From: Lindgomyces ingoldianus
Lineage: Eukaryota > Ascomycota > Dothideomycetes > Pleosporales > Lindgomycetaceae
Direction: 5' to 3'
NCBI RefSeq assembly: GCF_010093535.1
Contig: NW_022985171.1
Span: forward strand, 1,584,769 to 1,648,768
DNA length: 64,000 bases
Below the pieces are notes generated by a model that saw nothing but the letters and a program-made list of their open reading frames with translations, ran no database searches and was not told the origin of the DNA. Positions within the stretch are counted from its first letter, which is position 1. Every line of letters starts with the position of its first letter. Below are positions 1-10,907 of the stretch, piece by piece. The position numbers and the translations under genes are program-made.

Positions 1-1941
1 CACCTGTACAGGCCTCAAAATCGCCCAATCGTACAGTACTACGCCTCGTTGGAAGCCCTGTTAGCAACGCCCCGAATGCTGCCGAACCTCGGATCTCCGA
101 GAGTGAGGTTCCAGCTTGTACCATCGCTGTTAACATTCCATGTCGAATTCTTAGCTTTCCTTCTGCATTAATAACAACTGGAACGGTTTCCCTTGGAAAC
201 TGTATAAGGAGTCAGTAATTAGAAGACTTTCCTTACGTTCTTGACTAAGTACTTACTGAACCAACAACAAGTCAACCCACGCCATGTCGGCATCCGTTGT
301 GTCATGAATGGTGAGATGGAATCTACGAAATAGATTGGCTATAATGATGTACATTTCGCACCACGCTAGGCTGAAGAGGTTTGAAGTTAGCTATTTTAGG
401 TTCTCTGCTTCCAGGAGACACTTACTGCTTGCCTAGGCATTGTCGCGTCCCATTGTAAAATGTTGCCATGTGCTTATCTAGCTTGGTGGAGTCGGGTTGG
501 AGCCATCGGTCAGGATTAAAGTGCGTGGGGTTGGACCATATGTCGGGATGGCGATTGAGGAGATGAATAGAGAAGTTGAGCGCGGTCTGTATAGTTTAGT
601 ATGCATAAGTTTAGGTTTTGAGAAGGAATTTCAGCTTACTCCAGCGGGGACGTGATGTTCGTACATTTTATAGCCATCGTGAGGTACAACTCGTGGTAAG
701 CGGCCAGGCAAGGGATTGCTGATCCTCAGAATTTCCTTTATTACAGCATTCTATGAATATGGTGGTCAGCCAAGTGAATATGATACATGATCTAGGCTCT
801 TTACTAAAAATGAAAGATCCTTTGTGTTTTCGTAGTTAATTGCGTCAGTATCTTCGATATTTGGGAATGCTTTCGTCAATTCGTCCTCGAGCCGTCCAAG
901 GACTTCCGGATGGCGGCAAATTTGGTATATGCCAATTATAAGCGCATCTGAAGTAGTGTCATTCCCAGCAGAAAGGAGCATGATGATCTCTTCGCTTAAT
1001 TGATCCGAGGTTGGGACTATATGTCCTTTCGCGGCCGCTGGATCAATAACCATGTCAATCACCACGGACATTGTGTCTTCAGGGAATGACTCAGGGCTAC
1101 TGTTATTTCGACGCTCAAGGTAGCTATCCACAAGATCCATACATTTCTATGTCGCGGTATCAGCCTAATCCTCCCCAGCAACATCGCATACACTAACCTC
1201 TTTGAATATCATGATTGGGATTGGGAATATCTTCTTTGATATCCAAACTGGAATAGAGAGCGAGAATTTGGTAAGGGTAGGGAACGCTGTAGCAGTCCAA
1301 CCCATCTCAAATGCTTCACGAATGTACCGTACAAAGTCATTCCGAAAATCTTTTTCGTCGAGGCATCCAACTTCCTGACCGAACAGGATCTTCGATATTA
1401 CATCCATTGTGAATGCTTTGGAGGCTGCATTGAAATTGACAGGCGTTGAAGATGTCGCGAATACTTTAAAACGCGACATAAGCTTGTCAGCTTGTTTCTT
1501 CACGAAAGGAGCCAGTTCCTGAACACGATTTGGCGAAAATGCTGGTGTGAGTACTTGACGTCTGATTCGGTGGGCAACTGGGTCTGTCTCTCCAATAGAA
1601 GTGCCTGGAAATGTGATAAAGTTGTAGAATTTTGCATCTTTGAGAAACCTGGACCCAACTCTTGTGACATCTTGGAAGATTTCGGGATCGTTGACATGCA
1701 GGTCTTCAGGTCCTATACGGATAACAGGTCCATGCCTTTGATGTTGTCGTTCAATTTCGAAAAGAAGTTCACCGGTTCGATGGAAATTCCAGTACCATTC
1801 GTACCAAGCAGAGGATGCAGCGGCGATCTTTGAGCCTGGGTATCGAGAAAGTGGGTGAAAATAGATGCGATAAATTGCTCGGACAGTCCAGTATGCTAGA
1901 TAAAGACCAACAACCATCAATAAAGTCTTGACTGCACTCAT
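1..1941 (-). CDS. Cytochrome P450 monooxygenase, trichodiene-oxygenase-like (3' end at window edge)
   Basis: Haem-thiolate monooxygenase, probably an ER-anchored tailoring oxidase of the polyketide. Exons read on the minus strand: 1941-1198, 1146-805, 750-640, 586-426, 370-257 and about 191 to the left edge. The start at 1941 puts a hydrophobic anchor (LLMVVGLYLAYWTV) at the N-terminus, followed by the FHPLSRYPG hinge. The I-helix motif AGNDTT is at residues 308-313, the K-helix ExxR is EILR at 368-371, PDRW is at 424-427, and the haem loop FYNGTRQCLG has the ligand Cys449. Four introns splice in frame with ordinary sites; the fifth needs an AAG acceptor (192-194) to keep the VPVVINAEGKL tail in frame. 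That frame stays open to base 1, so the C-terminus is unresolved. The gene is divergent from the FAD oxidase. Resemblance to trichodiene-oxygenase/CYP58-type fungal P450s is from memory of the family. Confidence 0.9.
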
Positions 1942-2517
1942 TTCTACGGTGTTTTGAGGTGAATCGGATTTTACACTACAAAGCTGAACGGAGATCCTAA
2001 CGTGAAGTGGTTTGTTCTTACACGTGTACGGGGTTGGTTCGGCGTAAAGGTCCAGCTCTCGGCCCCCAAACAATAAAGCGGTATTTGCAAGGATTGATCC
2101 AGCTAATGTCAAGTTATTTCGAAGTGGCTGCGTCCCGGGTCGAAGCTCGGGCTCCAATGCATATGCGCTGAACTTTTGACGACGGTCCGCCCCGGCTTGG
2201 CAAGGGCCTTTTGACCGGCGTTACCTTACGATGAACCCTGCCTCATACCCAGCACAGGAATACTTTCCAACCCTGAGATCGACCCCTGTGTTCAGGATTG
2301 AAATCATTAGATTCTCATGATCTCCGAGAAGGAAAGGGGCTAACACATTCCGGTCCCCGCTCCATGAGATGTGACACCCGCATGGAGGAGCATAGAAGCT
2401 GATCCTGACAGGCAAATATGATATCAAAGCCTCCGAGAGTGTTATATAGAAGTGTTGGCGACGACAACGGGGGTTGGTGAAGAAATATCGAAATCACATG
2501 CTAATACTTTCTTCACA
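1942..2517. promoter_or_regulatory. Shared divergent promoter region of the P450 and the FAD oxidase
   Basis: The 576 bp between the two start codons hold no convincing gene. A TATATA stretch lies at 2443, about 70 bp before the oxidase ATG. A GC-rich patch at about 2180-2200 has CGG/CCG triplets of the kind bound by Zn2Cys6 regulators, but no repeated motif shared with the other cluster promoters could be confirmed by eye. Confidence 0.5.
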
Positions 2518-4328
2518 ATGCGCAATATTTTCTTTTTCCCCGCTTTTCTGCTAATTGTGGCCACCGTCCCCATTCGATCTTTACTCACGGCACAGCAGGC
2601 TTGCCAGAACGCATGTTCGCTTCTGGAAAGATACCAGAGTAACGCCACATTATTCGCAAGTGATGGTGATGCTTACACAACGCAGCAAGAGGCTCACTGG
2701 AAAGTCAGTCCATAATCTTTTAGTGGAGCCTGCTAATATGAGATCAGGTCACAGACAGCATGGAAGACGCCGACATGCATATATTCACCACAGAGCATCG
2801 ACGATGTCGTACATGCTATAAAAATTCTTCAGTCAACCAAGTCGAAATTCGCAGTGCGAGGTGGCGGACACTCACCCCTGTCAGCGTGGGCAAACATCGA
2901 CAATGGGGTCCTCATCTCCATGAGAGCTATCTCCGACAAGGTCTATGACCCTGCTACCGAGACAGTGCGTGTAGGGTTTGGCTGCACCTGGATGGAGGTC
3001 TATCAATTTGTCGAGCTTCATTCGCGTCTTGTGGTTGGCGGTCGGGCTTCTACCGTAGGAATGGGCATGATCATGGGTGGTATGTACTGCCATTTTCATT
3101 TGAAAGGCGAAACGCGACCAAAGCACTGACCTCGTACCTATCACAGGCGGGCTATCCCATCTTTCGAATGCCTACGGATTTGCTTCGGACAATGTAGTTT
3201 CATACGAACTGGTATTAGCAAACGCTACTATCGTTATGGCTTCGGCAGACTCGCATCAAGATCTATTCTATGCACTCAAGGCTGGGGCAAATAACTACGG
3301 TTAGTGTGATCCCCAGCTTCATAATAAACCCAGCCCATCAAAAAGCTCAACTTCCATTTCTAACATGAAAGATTTGACTAGGTATCACGACTCATGTGAC
3401 ATTGAGGACCTATCCCCTTAGCAAGGCTTGGGGAGGAACCCTAGTTTATACCAACGAGTATCGTGATCAACTCATGGAAGCCTTGACGATCTACCAGCAT
3501 TCCGGACAACTCGATACAAAATCAGCTCTTCTCGCTTATCTTGGGATTAATAATAATACGGCGTATGTGAGTTTAGTCTACTTGGACGCGGTACGACGCC
3601 CCCAGGCCTTCAAGCCATTTTACGACATACCAAGCGTAGTTGATACTACTCGTTTTTACGATAAATTCGGTGACATATTAGCAGAACAAGTTGATCGAGT
3701 TGTTCCAAGGTTCGTTTTATATCTCGCTTCTCTTCTCCTTCTTTTCTTGGCTCTTTGGGGCGCTGATCTTCTACCCTCCAGGTGGACCTTCGGTGCCACA
3801 ACTTTCTTCCTTGACAATGAAACCTACGTAGATGCTGCTAGAATATCCCAAATTGCGGCAGAGAGACTTTCAACAGTCAATGGAGGTACCATGGTTCTGA
3901 TGCCTCAGCCGATATCGAAGTCAATGATCAAGGCCTCCCGAGAAAGGGGTGAGAATCCTATGATCCCGCAGGATCGTGAACAAATGTGTAAGTGTTGCTC
4001 GCACCACTCTCATGTCACGATTCTAATCTACTTTACAGGGTTCTGCATTAACATAGGGTGGAATTTCAAATCTGACGACGAAGCCGTCGGTAGCATACTA
4101 ATGGACACTCTTGACCAGATCGATGGTATTACTAAAGAAAGAAATCTCTATGATCCTTTTATATTCTTAAACGACGCTTACCATTCTCAAAATGTTTTTA
4201 GAAGCTATGGGGTGGAGACTCTTAACAAAATGCAGGCTATTGGGAAAAGATACGATCCCGAGCAGATGTTCCAGCACCAAGTTCCCGGGGGCTTTAAGCT
4301 GTATTCCGCGAATCGAAGGACACCATGA
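2518..4328 (+). CDS. Secreted FAD-linked oxidase (PCMH-type FAD domain plus BBE domain)
   Basis: Flavin oxidase of the berberine-bridge/6-hydroxynicotine-oxidase class, 495 aa. Exons: 2518-2703, 2755-3079, 3147-3299, 3382-3709, 3782-3987, 4039-4328; all phases agree. The start at 2518 gives a clear signal peptide (MRNIFFFPAFLLIVATVPI), so the enzyme probably enters the secretory pathway. RGGGHSP at residues 97-103 includes His101, the usual covalent FAD attachment site; GMGMIMGGG and the GANNYGITTHVT segment are further FAD-domain signatures, and the C-terminal YDPEQMFQHQVPGG is the BBE signature. The fourth intron (3710-3781) is a multiple of three, so its removal is inferred. Enzymes of this class oxidise alcohols or trigger cyclisation in polyketide pathways, for example the solanapyrone synthase; the substrate here is unknown. 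Confidence 0.92.
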
Positions 4329-4784
4329 TCAGGTTATTGTTCTAGACGGTGTTACTGAAGTAGCCCACATTAATAGTAAAATAGATTAATGGAGCTAGTC
4401 CATGAGCCGCTCCCTATGTTGGAAGAATTCGCCTTCTAAGTCCTTTGAACCAGTCTGTCGGAATTATTGTCAGCTAAGGTAGGCTAAACTAGAAATGAAA
4501 CCCAGCAAACCATAGACAAGGGTGCCAAGGTCCACGACATCGCCTGATGGCAGTTCGCCTGCGGCACAGCCTCGACATCATCGAGCGTTGGTAGCCGGTT
4601 AAAGCTCCACACGGGCGGGTCCTCTGCTGTATTGTTTGCCTGGACTGTGCAGTTTGCCAACTAGTTTGTTGAGTTGCGTCGCACACAACTTAGCCTCGAG
4701 CTCATCGGCCGTTCTTCCAATCTTTAAAACTTCCTACGACCCAAACGCCTAGCATCTACGTTCGAACCACATCCACGTCAAGTC
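4329..4784. other. Intergenic region, oxidase terminator and SDR promoter
   Basis: 456 bp without a supported gene. Short open frames here have no recognisable protein features. It must contain the 3' UTR of the FAD oxidase and the promoter of the dehydrogenase. Confidence 0.5.
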
Positions 4785-5823
4785 ATGGGTGGCCAACTCG
4801 GATTTATCGTCAATCAGATCACCTTCAAGCCGAAACCTCTTCCCGCTGATATTCGTTTCGACAACCAGACTGCTATTGTTACTGGGTCTAATGTCGGAAT
4901 AGGTTTAGAGAGCGCACGCCAGTTAACGTCTCATGGAATTTCTCATCTTATACTAGGAGTCCGAGACACTACCAAGGGCGACGCTGCACAGGCTGATATC
5001 CAAAAATCCAATCCAAAATGCAACATCAAAGTTTGGCAACTCGACCTTGAATCATTCGACAGCATCGTTTCCTTTGCTGATCGAGCTAAGTCTCTCGACC
5101 GCCTGGATATTGCGATTATGAACGCAGCGATTAAGCAGTTGAAGTTCACTACTTCACCATACGGCCACGAAAGCAACCTGCAAGTGAATCATCTCGGAAC
5201 AGCTCTCCTCTCTCTCCTACTTCTCCCAACCCTTCGAAAAAGCTCAAAAAAGAACGGGATTCCATCACGGCTCACATTCTCCTCATCTGAAGTACACTTC
5301 TGGACCCCGTTCAATGAAAAGTCCGCTCCCAAAATCCTCGAGCGCATGGACCGAAAAGAGTCTTTCACAAACGGTATGGAAAGGTACTACACTTCAAAGC
5401 TTCTAAACGTATTCTGGTTCCGCGAACTGGCATCTAGGATCGACGCTGCGGAAGTCATCATTAATGGGACAAACCCGGGCTTTTGCGCCACCCAACTTCA
5501 TCGTCATGATCATTCACAAGGATTCAAAATCCTCGCTAAGTTGCTCGCATGGTCGTCTGAGCAAGGTGCATACTTTCTTCTTGATGCTGCTGTGACCAAG
5601 AAAGATGAATCGCATGGGGCATATATTCAAGAGCAGAAGATCACTCCGTATGTGTTTGAAATACCCCCATTTTATTTCCCATTAACTAATATCGGGAAGA
5701 CCATCGAAATTCGTGTTATCTTCTCAAGGGAAAGCAGTTCAGAAGAAACTATGGGCAGAAACAATCGAGGTCCTGAAGAAAGAGTGTCCAAATGTCATGT
5801 TCGATAACGTTACGAATTCTTAG
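4785..5823 (+). CDS. Short-chain dehydrogenase/reductase, retinol-dehydrogenase-like
   Basis: NAD(P)-dependent oxidoreductase with a Rossmann fold, 328 aa when spliced (4785-5647, 5700-5823). TGSNVGIG at residues 33-40 is the cofactor motif; N113 (NAA), the SSS at 166-168 and Y201/K205 (YYTSK) supply the catalytic residues. The unspliced frame ends at 5807 with an implausible tail. Splicing a 52-bp intron (GTATGT donor at 5648, acceptor ending 5699, ACTAAT branch-like sequence inside) restores the family's usual tail, a PSKFVLSSQGKAVQKKLW segment, and a stop at 5821-5823. It lies between the FAD oxidase and the membrane protein on the same strand. A role in oxidising or reducing a polyketide alcohol or ketone is inferred from cluster context. 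Confidence 0.9.
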
Positions 5824-6457
5824 AATCCCAGGTGGGGACATATAATACATGGGATATGTAATTGAAGACTTAACGCCTCTTTCGGTATAATGGACTCTTA
5901 TCTACTAAGAATAAATTACCCACTATCACTATATCATGTCTCATCAATCACAGCTCGTTTAACACACCCTCTATGCCGTTGAGCTTTTTAGATGCAGAAA
6001 TGGGTGCCTGATGCAATTCCGTAACGTTGCTTTCCTCGGACTCCGTAAGCTCCTTCCTAATATACGAAAAATATTAGATGCAAACTGTCTTACATTGCTG
6101 TTAAGTTGTAGAACCGGTCAAGGGATGTATATGTTGTAGCACCGTACCAATGCTCGAGCTGGCATCCGTGCGTGCACAGGATGCATCCCCTTGCAGACAT
6201 ATCAATGACAACACATGTTAATCGACGTGAAGGCCCCATTCGATGAAACAAGGATTTGTCGGATTCCGAATTGAAGGAGGGGTTATTTTTACCTGTACTG
6301 CGCCGTAGTAACAATTTTGGGTGATATGCTTGGCATGGCTTGTTTTAAACTTGTTTTAAACTTTTTTCGTTCATCCTTCCCAGCTGCCGCACGCTGTTGC
6401 TCACAACCTTGTGTCTTAACGACCAAGTAGCTTATTTTCGCTCCCAAACCGAGACTC
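5824..6457. other. Intergenic region
   Basis: 634 bp; only short frames without recognisable features on either strand. Two consecutive copies of a TGTTTTAAACTT-like word near 6340-6362 are the only small repeat seen. Confidence 0.45.
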
Positions 6458-7673
6458 ATGACTGAGGTACATTTGGACAAAATGGCTATACCACCAAACC
6501 CCCTGGGAAGAGTAAACGTGATCATCGCGGTTGTTTTCACGGTCGTGGATCTCGTTTTCATCCTGTTGCGCATATGGGCTAGGCGGTTGAAACGGTCGTC
6601 ACTTGATATAAGTGACTATCTGATCATTTTAGCGTGGGTGTGTATACGGTTTTCGTATCTACGTTTCTCGCTCATGATCTGACATAATTTCCAGCTTCTC
6701 GCATTATCCGATATGATTCGAAAGATCATCGGTACGTTTATCACATGCACCGGTCAACACCAAGCAACCTTAGGAAATCTTAGTTCAATATGCTAAACAA
6801 AGCGCAGCTGCAAGATGGGGGGTCGGAGTCCACTACCAAGATCTCGTAGCCTCAGAGCCTTCAATCATCGTCCCAGTACGCAAGGTATGAGCGCCCCAAG
6901 CCTCCCATTGCTTGCGTTAATCGCTGATGAGTTGTAGATCACATATGCTGGATTCTTCCTCTGGCTCGCAATCGTGACGCCCACAAAGCTTTCGATATTG
7001 TTTCTTTATCGCTCTCTATTCAGATGCATGAGACGATTCATAATCCTCGTCCATTTTATGATAGGTTTCTGTGTTCTGTACTTCATCGCATTCACGGCCG
7101 GAAATCTGATCCAATGTAAACCAATTGCCTATAATTGGGATAGGACAATTCCAGGCGGGAAGTGCCTCAATCCAAGTATGGGATTCCTCACTTCTGGATC
7201 CATCAACTTATTTATCGACGTTACTCTTGTCATCATGCCAGCGCCCATCGTGTGGAAAATGCAGAGCCTCTCTAAGACGAAGAAAGTCCTGGTCACGGGC
7301 ATGTTTGGGCTCGGAATATTGTCAGATATCTTTTGGCTCCTTGCTGAGGATTACACTGCTAATGTATTTCAGCATCTGTCTCCTTGTGGGACTCCGCTTT
7401 AAATATGTACTCGAAACGGATCAAGCAGATTTCACTCATGATGGCGAGGTCGCAGGTATATGGGGAGAACTAGAACTCTACCTCGGTATTATTAGTGCCT
7501 GTCTTCCGCTCGTTTCCCCACCTCTACTCGTCATCCAGGAAAAGGTCCAGAGTGGGTATCATTCGTACCTAATCGGTCGTAAGCGCCTAGGCCAGACCCA
7601 GTTTGGTTTCTACTCTTCACCTAAGAATGACAGCGGGCTTCGGGAGGGTGATGAGGTTGCTCTGAAACAGTGA
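6458..7673 (+). CDS. Seven-helix rhodopsin-domain integral membrane protein
   Basis: Fungal membrane protein of the rhodopsin-domain (SAT4/PTH11-related) class, 325 aa. Exons: 6458-6637, 6695-6731, 6808-6884, 6938-7320, 7373-7673, all in phase; a second in-frame ATG at 6482 is an alternative start. Hydrophobic segments include NVIIAVVFTVVDLVFILL near the N-terminus, ITYAGFFLWLAIV, FIILVHFMIGFCVLYFIAFTA, LFIDVTLVIMPAPIVW and LYLGIISACLPLVSPPLL. The family signatures RWGVGVH (exon 3), CKPIAYNWD, FIDVTLVIMPAPIVWK and the final LGIISACLPL are all visible. Such proteins often sit in fungal secondary-metabolite clusters, but their biochemical role is not established; sensing or transport are only guesses. 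Confidence 0.88.
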
Positions 7674-8703
7674 TTACAATGGCTTGGTCTCGGCGTAGTC
7701 TGTTGGATCCAGACTGACCTGGCGTTGCCTATATCATTCCTAGATAGGAATGAGCGCAGATCCCTAATAAATGCGAGGCACCAGCACTAAAGGACTGAGC
7801 ATGTTATTATACACGTGATACGTGGTCTCTTCATTATGATCTCTGTGCTCTTTGCTACCCCTCCTTTGCCTGCCCGTGCAGCTCCCAAGACTCCTGTGTG
7901 ACATCCTTGATTCAATTGGATGAGTTGGATTTGTTCGAAAAAAGAGAAAGCCCAACCATGGCAATCACTACTCAGAAATCATGGCCCATGTATGTGAAAG
8001 ATTATATTGTGGAACTCCCCAGACCAAAGTGGGGCAGAATTATCATTCAATTCACTGCTAGTCGGAAAGATCCGTCAGGAGTGGAAATTGAGTCGTTTCA
8101 GCCATAGTATTTCAGAGAGATGGACAATCGGACAGTGAAGACGCATACGTATAATACATAGCCTCCAAAGCCAAAAAAATAATTTAAGATAACATGAAAA
8201 AGATGAAAAACAAACCTCATCAATATTATGCATGAATTAAAAGCTGCCATACTGACTCTTTCCGGATAGCTCCACAATATGCCAAATGTATGTAGGCTTT
8301 TAGAATTGGGTTATGTGACTGTGAGAGAAGTGAGAGTGAAACTTATGCCACTAAACATCTGTAATTTTCAGCTGGTGCCTGTGCTGTGCAGCGCAGGCTC
8401 TATCGTAAGTGCCGCATGGGTGCTCATGCAGAGAAGGTCATAGAAACATAACGGAAGAGGCAAACAAGGCAGACAGACAAGGAAGTCTGTTCTCGGAGCT
8501 GGATAAATAATCCCGACCGAATAATACATTGTCCGAGAGAAGTTTAGGACGGGGCACTCGCAAGGATAAAAGCTCTCAGGCGAGTTGCAATAGACAGAGG
8601 ACTTTCCAAACGCATACGAGCTTTCACACCTCGTTTCATTGGATATTTTTGATCACTCGAAGCCGCTCATGCCCAAATTTGTATCGAAGAAAACTCCGAC
8701 GAT
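7674..8703. other. Intergenic region, promoter of the methyltransferase
   Basis: About 1 kb without a supported gene. A short frame at 7898-8107 has no family features. An A/T-rich element (GGATAAATAA, 8501-8510) lies about 200 bp before the methyltransferase start. Confidence 0.45.
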
Positions 8704-10170
8704 ATGGTATCGGCCGATTCCCATTCGAACCTGCTGAAACTGGTTTCTAAGATCAAGCACCACGCTGAAGACATAGAAAATCAATTGCGTCTCAGCGGAC
8801 GACCAGAGCCAAGTTTTGAGAAGACCTCAATTGAAGTCCCAGATACTCCGGAGTACACAGCTGCTCGTGCATCGCTCAATGATGCAGCAAATGACCTTCT
8901 TCTACTCGTGAATGGGCCAAAAGCACATTTCCGGTCATTGTTCTGTTACCATCACGATTTGGCAGCATTCCAAGTAGCATTTGAGTTGGACTTCTTCAAC
9001 AATGTGCCCTTTTCTGGAGTCGTCACCATCCCGCAGCTTGCTGAGGCAGTGAAGGTTGATGAGGATCGAGTCGGAAGGATCATGCGATTTCTGACCACCC
9101 ATCGGGTTTTCACAGAGACCGAGCCTGGATTCTTCGGGCATAACTCGTTTTCGGTGTTGTTCGCGAAGGACTCCGAAATTTATGCTGCAGCGCACTATCA
9201 GTGAGTCTCCAACCGAAATCCCGGTGACGGACATGATGACTGAAACGTGGGGTGTACAGGTTAGATGAGTTTTTCAAAGCAGCTTCTGAAGCTAGCGAAG
9301 GGATCCGTAGCTCTCCTTACCTGTCTGACAATATGCACTCCCCGTTCCAAACGCGGTTTGGTGTACCTTTGTTCCAATACTACCAGCAGAATCCCAAATC
9401 AGTGGCTCGCTTTGGAAAAGCTTTGAAGGGAATAGCAAAGCGTCAGTTCCAAACAGCTCTATCATCTCAAGGGATGTTACTCTAATGTTTTCACATAGTT
9501 GATCGCCAAGTCCATGAGCTTAAAGGCGGGTTTCCTTGGGAGAAGTTTGAAGGAGGCAAAATCGTTGACATCGGCGGTGCAAGCGGTCATGCTAGCATCT
9601 GGCTCGCCCGAGTAAGTTTTCTATAATGTCTGATTCGTCAAATATCTCAACTAAAATTGGCTGGTGTAGCTGTATCCGCAATTGGAATTTATTGTACAAG
9701 ATGGGTCCGAGGATCTGCTGGCCCAGGGGAAGGGACAGAATCTGAGTGATATCGGGAGTAGAGTCACGTTCATGAAGCATGACTTCTTCCAGACCCAGCC
9801 CCAGTTGAACGCCGGCGCATATTTCATCAGGCAGGTACTGCACAACTGGAATGACGATGACTGCGTCCGTATCTTGAAGGCGGTTGTCCCCGCGCTTGAG
9901 AAGTGCAACCCAAATACGCCCCTACTGATCAATGAGACCATCTTGCCTGAGCCTGGAACCCTGAGTCGATATGAAGAGCATTCTCTTAGGCAAGTCGACA
10001 TGCTTGTTATGGTAGCACTGGGGGCCAAACAACGGACCCAGGCCGAATTCCAGGATCTTCTGCACCAGGCTGATCCGTGCCTAGAGATTGTGCGGGTTTA
10101 TGGAACAGGTAGTATGGGGTTGCTGGAAGTGCAAATGATAAAGGACTCGGACGCCACAAAGGGGGGTTGA
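8704..10170 (+). CDS. SAM-dependent O-methyltransferase (plant COMT/sterigmatocystin-OMT type)
   Basis: Transfers a methyl group from S-adenosylmethionine to a hydroxyl, 430 aa. Exons: 8704-9200, 9260-9441, 9499-9611, 9670-10170; the sum closes in frame. The N-terminal third is the winged-helix dimerisation region (TIPQLAEAVKVDEDRVGRIMRFL). The SAM loop VDIGGASGH is at residues 249-257, followed by the EFIVQDG strand, and HNWNDDDC carries the likely catalytic base His322. Skipping the 57-bp intron 9442-9498 is needed to join GIAK to LDRQVHELKGG; without it the frame stops at once. Same strand as, and immediately upstream of, the polyketide synthase, so O-methylation of its product is the likely job (inference). 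Confidence 0.93.
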
Positions 10171-10907
10171 GTAGCAGTATGAATGGCTGGAAACATCGAG
10201 CTCGCATGGGTAAGGAATGTCTTAGTTCTAATAAAAACTCTTCCATTTGCTTTTCCCGGTGGATTGGTGATGCAGTCTTGGTGAGGGATGTGAGCCGGTG
10301 CTGCCAACCTCGGGACGAATGTAGTGGGATACGGATGGATTCACTTTGTCATCCGCATTTACCTAAACTGTCGCTGGAGTGTTCACACTTAAGGTTCCAC
10401 CACCTCCTTGCTCTTCCGCCCTCGTCCTTCATTTGCCTTTCTCGTGCCACATCCATACGTTGTATGCCTGACTGCTCCTAACAATGATACTCTTTGGCGG
10501 CGCCATCAAAAATCCTTCATGTACGACGCCCCAATGCCTAGATTAATACGTGCAGCCTAGCTGTTAATACATTGGAAGAATCATCACAAGGGTCTGCTCG
10601 TCCCTTGTTTGGACCCTACGGATAATAACTGGCTTTTGATTCGTGCACCTTTTACGGATTCGCATTTTGCCTCTTTTCATAGAACGGCGTACCAGGCATA
10701 ACTGTGACGCACGGACCCCTTTTCCGGATCCTCCCGTCCCAAGAGCAAGAGCTGTATCTGTCGCCCCGTACCCATGATTGCCTACTGATTTTAATGGCGG
10801 TAATCAGGGTGAGCGTTTTGTGTATGATTACTCTACATCCTGCCTCCCAAACCCTCAGCAGAGTTATCTCGTGTTTTCAATCCCTTCGTATATCGTCAAT
10901 TTTCCTC
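10171..10907. promoter_or_regulatory. Promoter region of the polyketide synthase
   Basis: 737 bp between methyltransferase stop and PKS start, without a supported gene. Pyrimidine-rich tracts (CTCTTCCGCCCTCG near 10408, and around 10860-10905) resemble core promoters of filamentous fungi. No repeated regulator site could be confirmed by eye. Confidence 0.45.

Noticed and set aside
7898..8107. 69-codon frame between membrane protein and OMT
   Set aside because: No features, no sensible neighbours or introns; likely chance.
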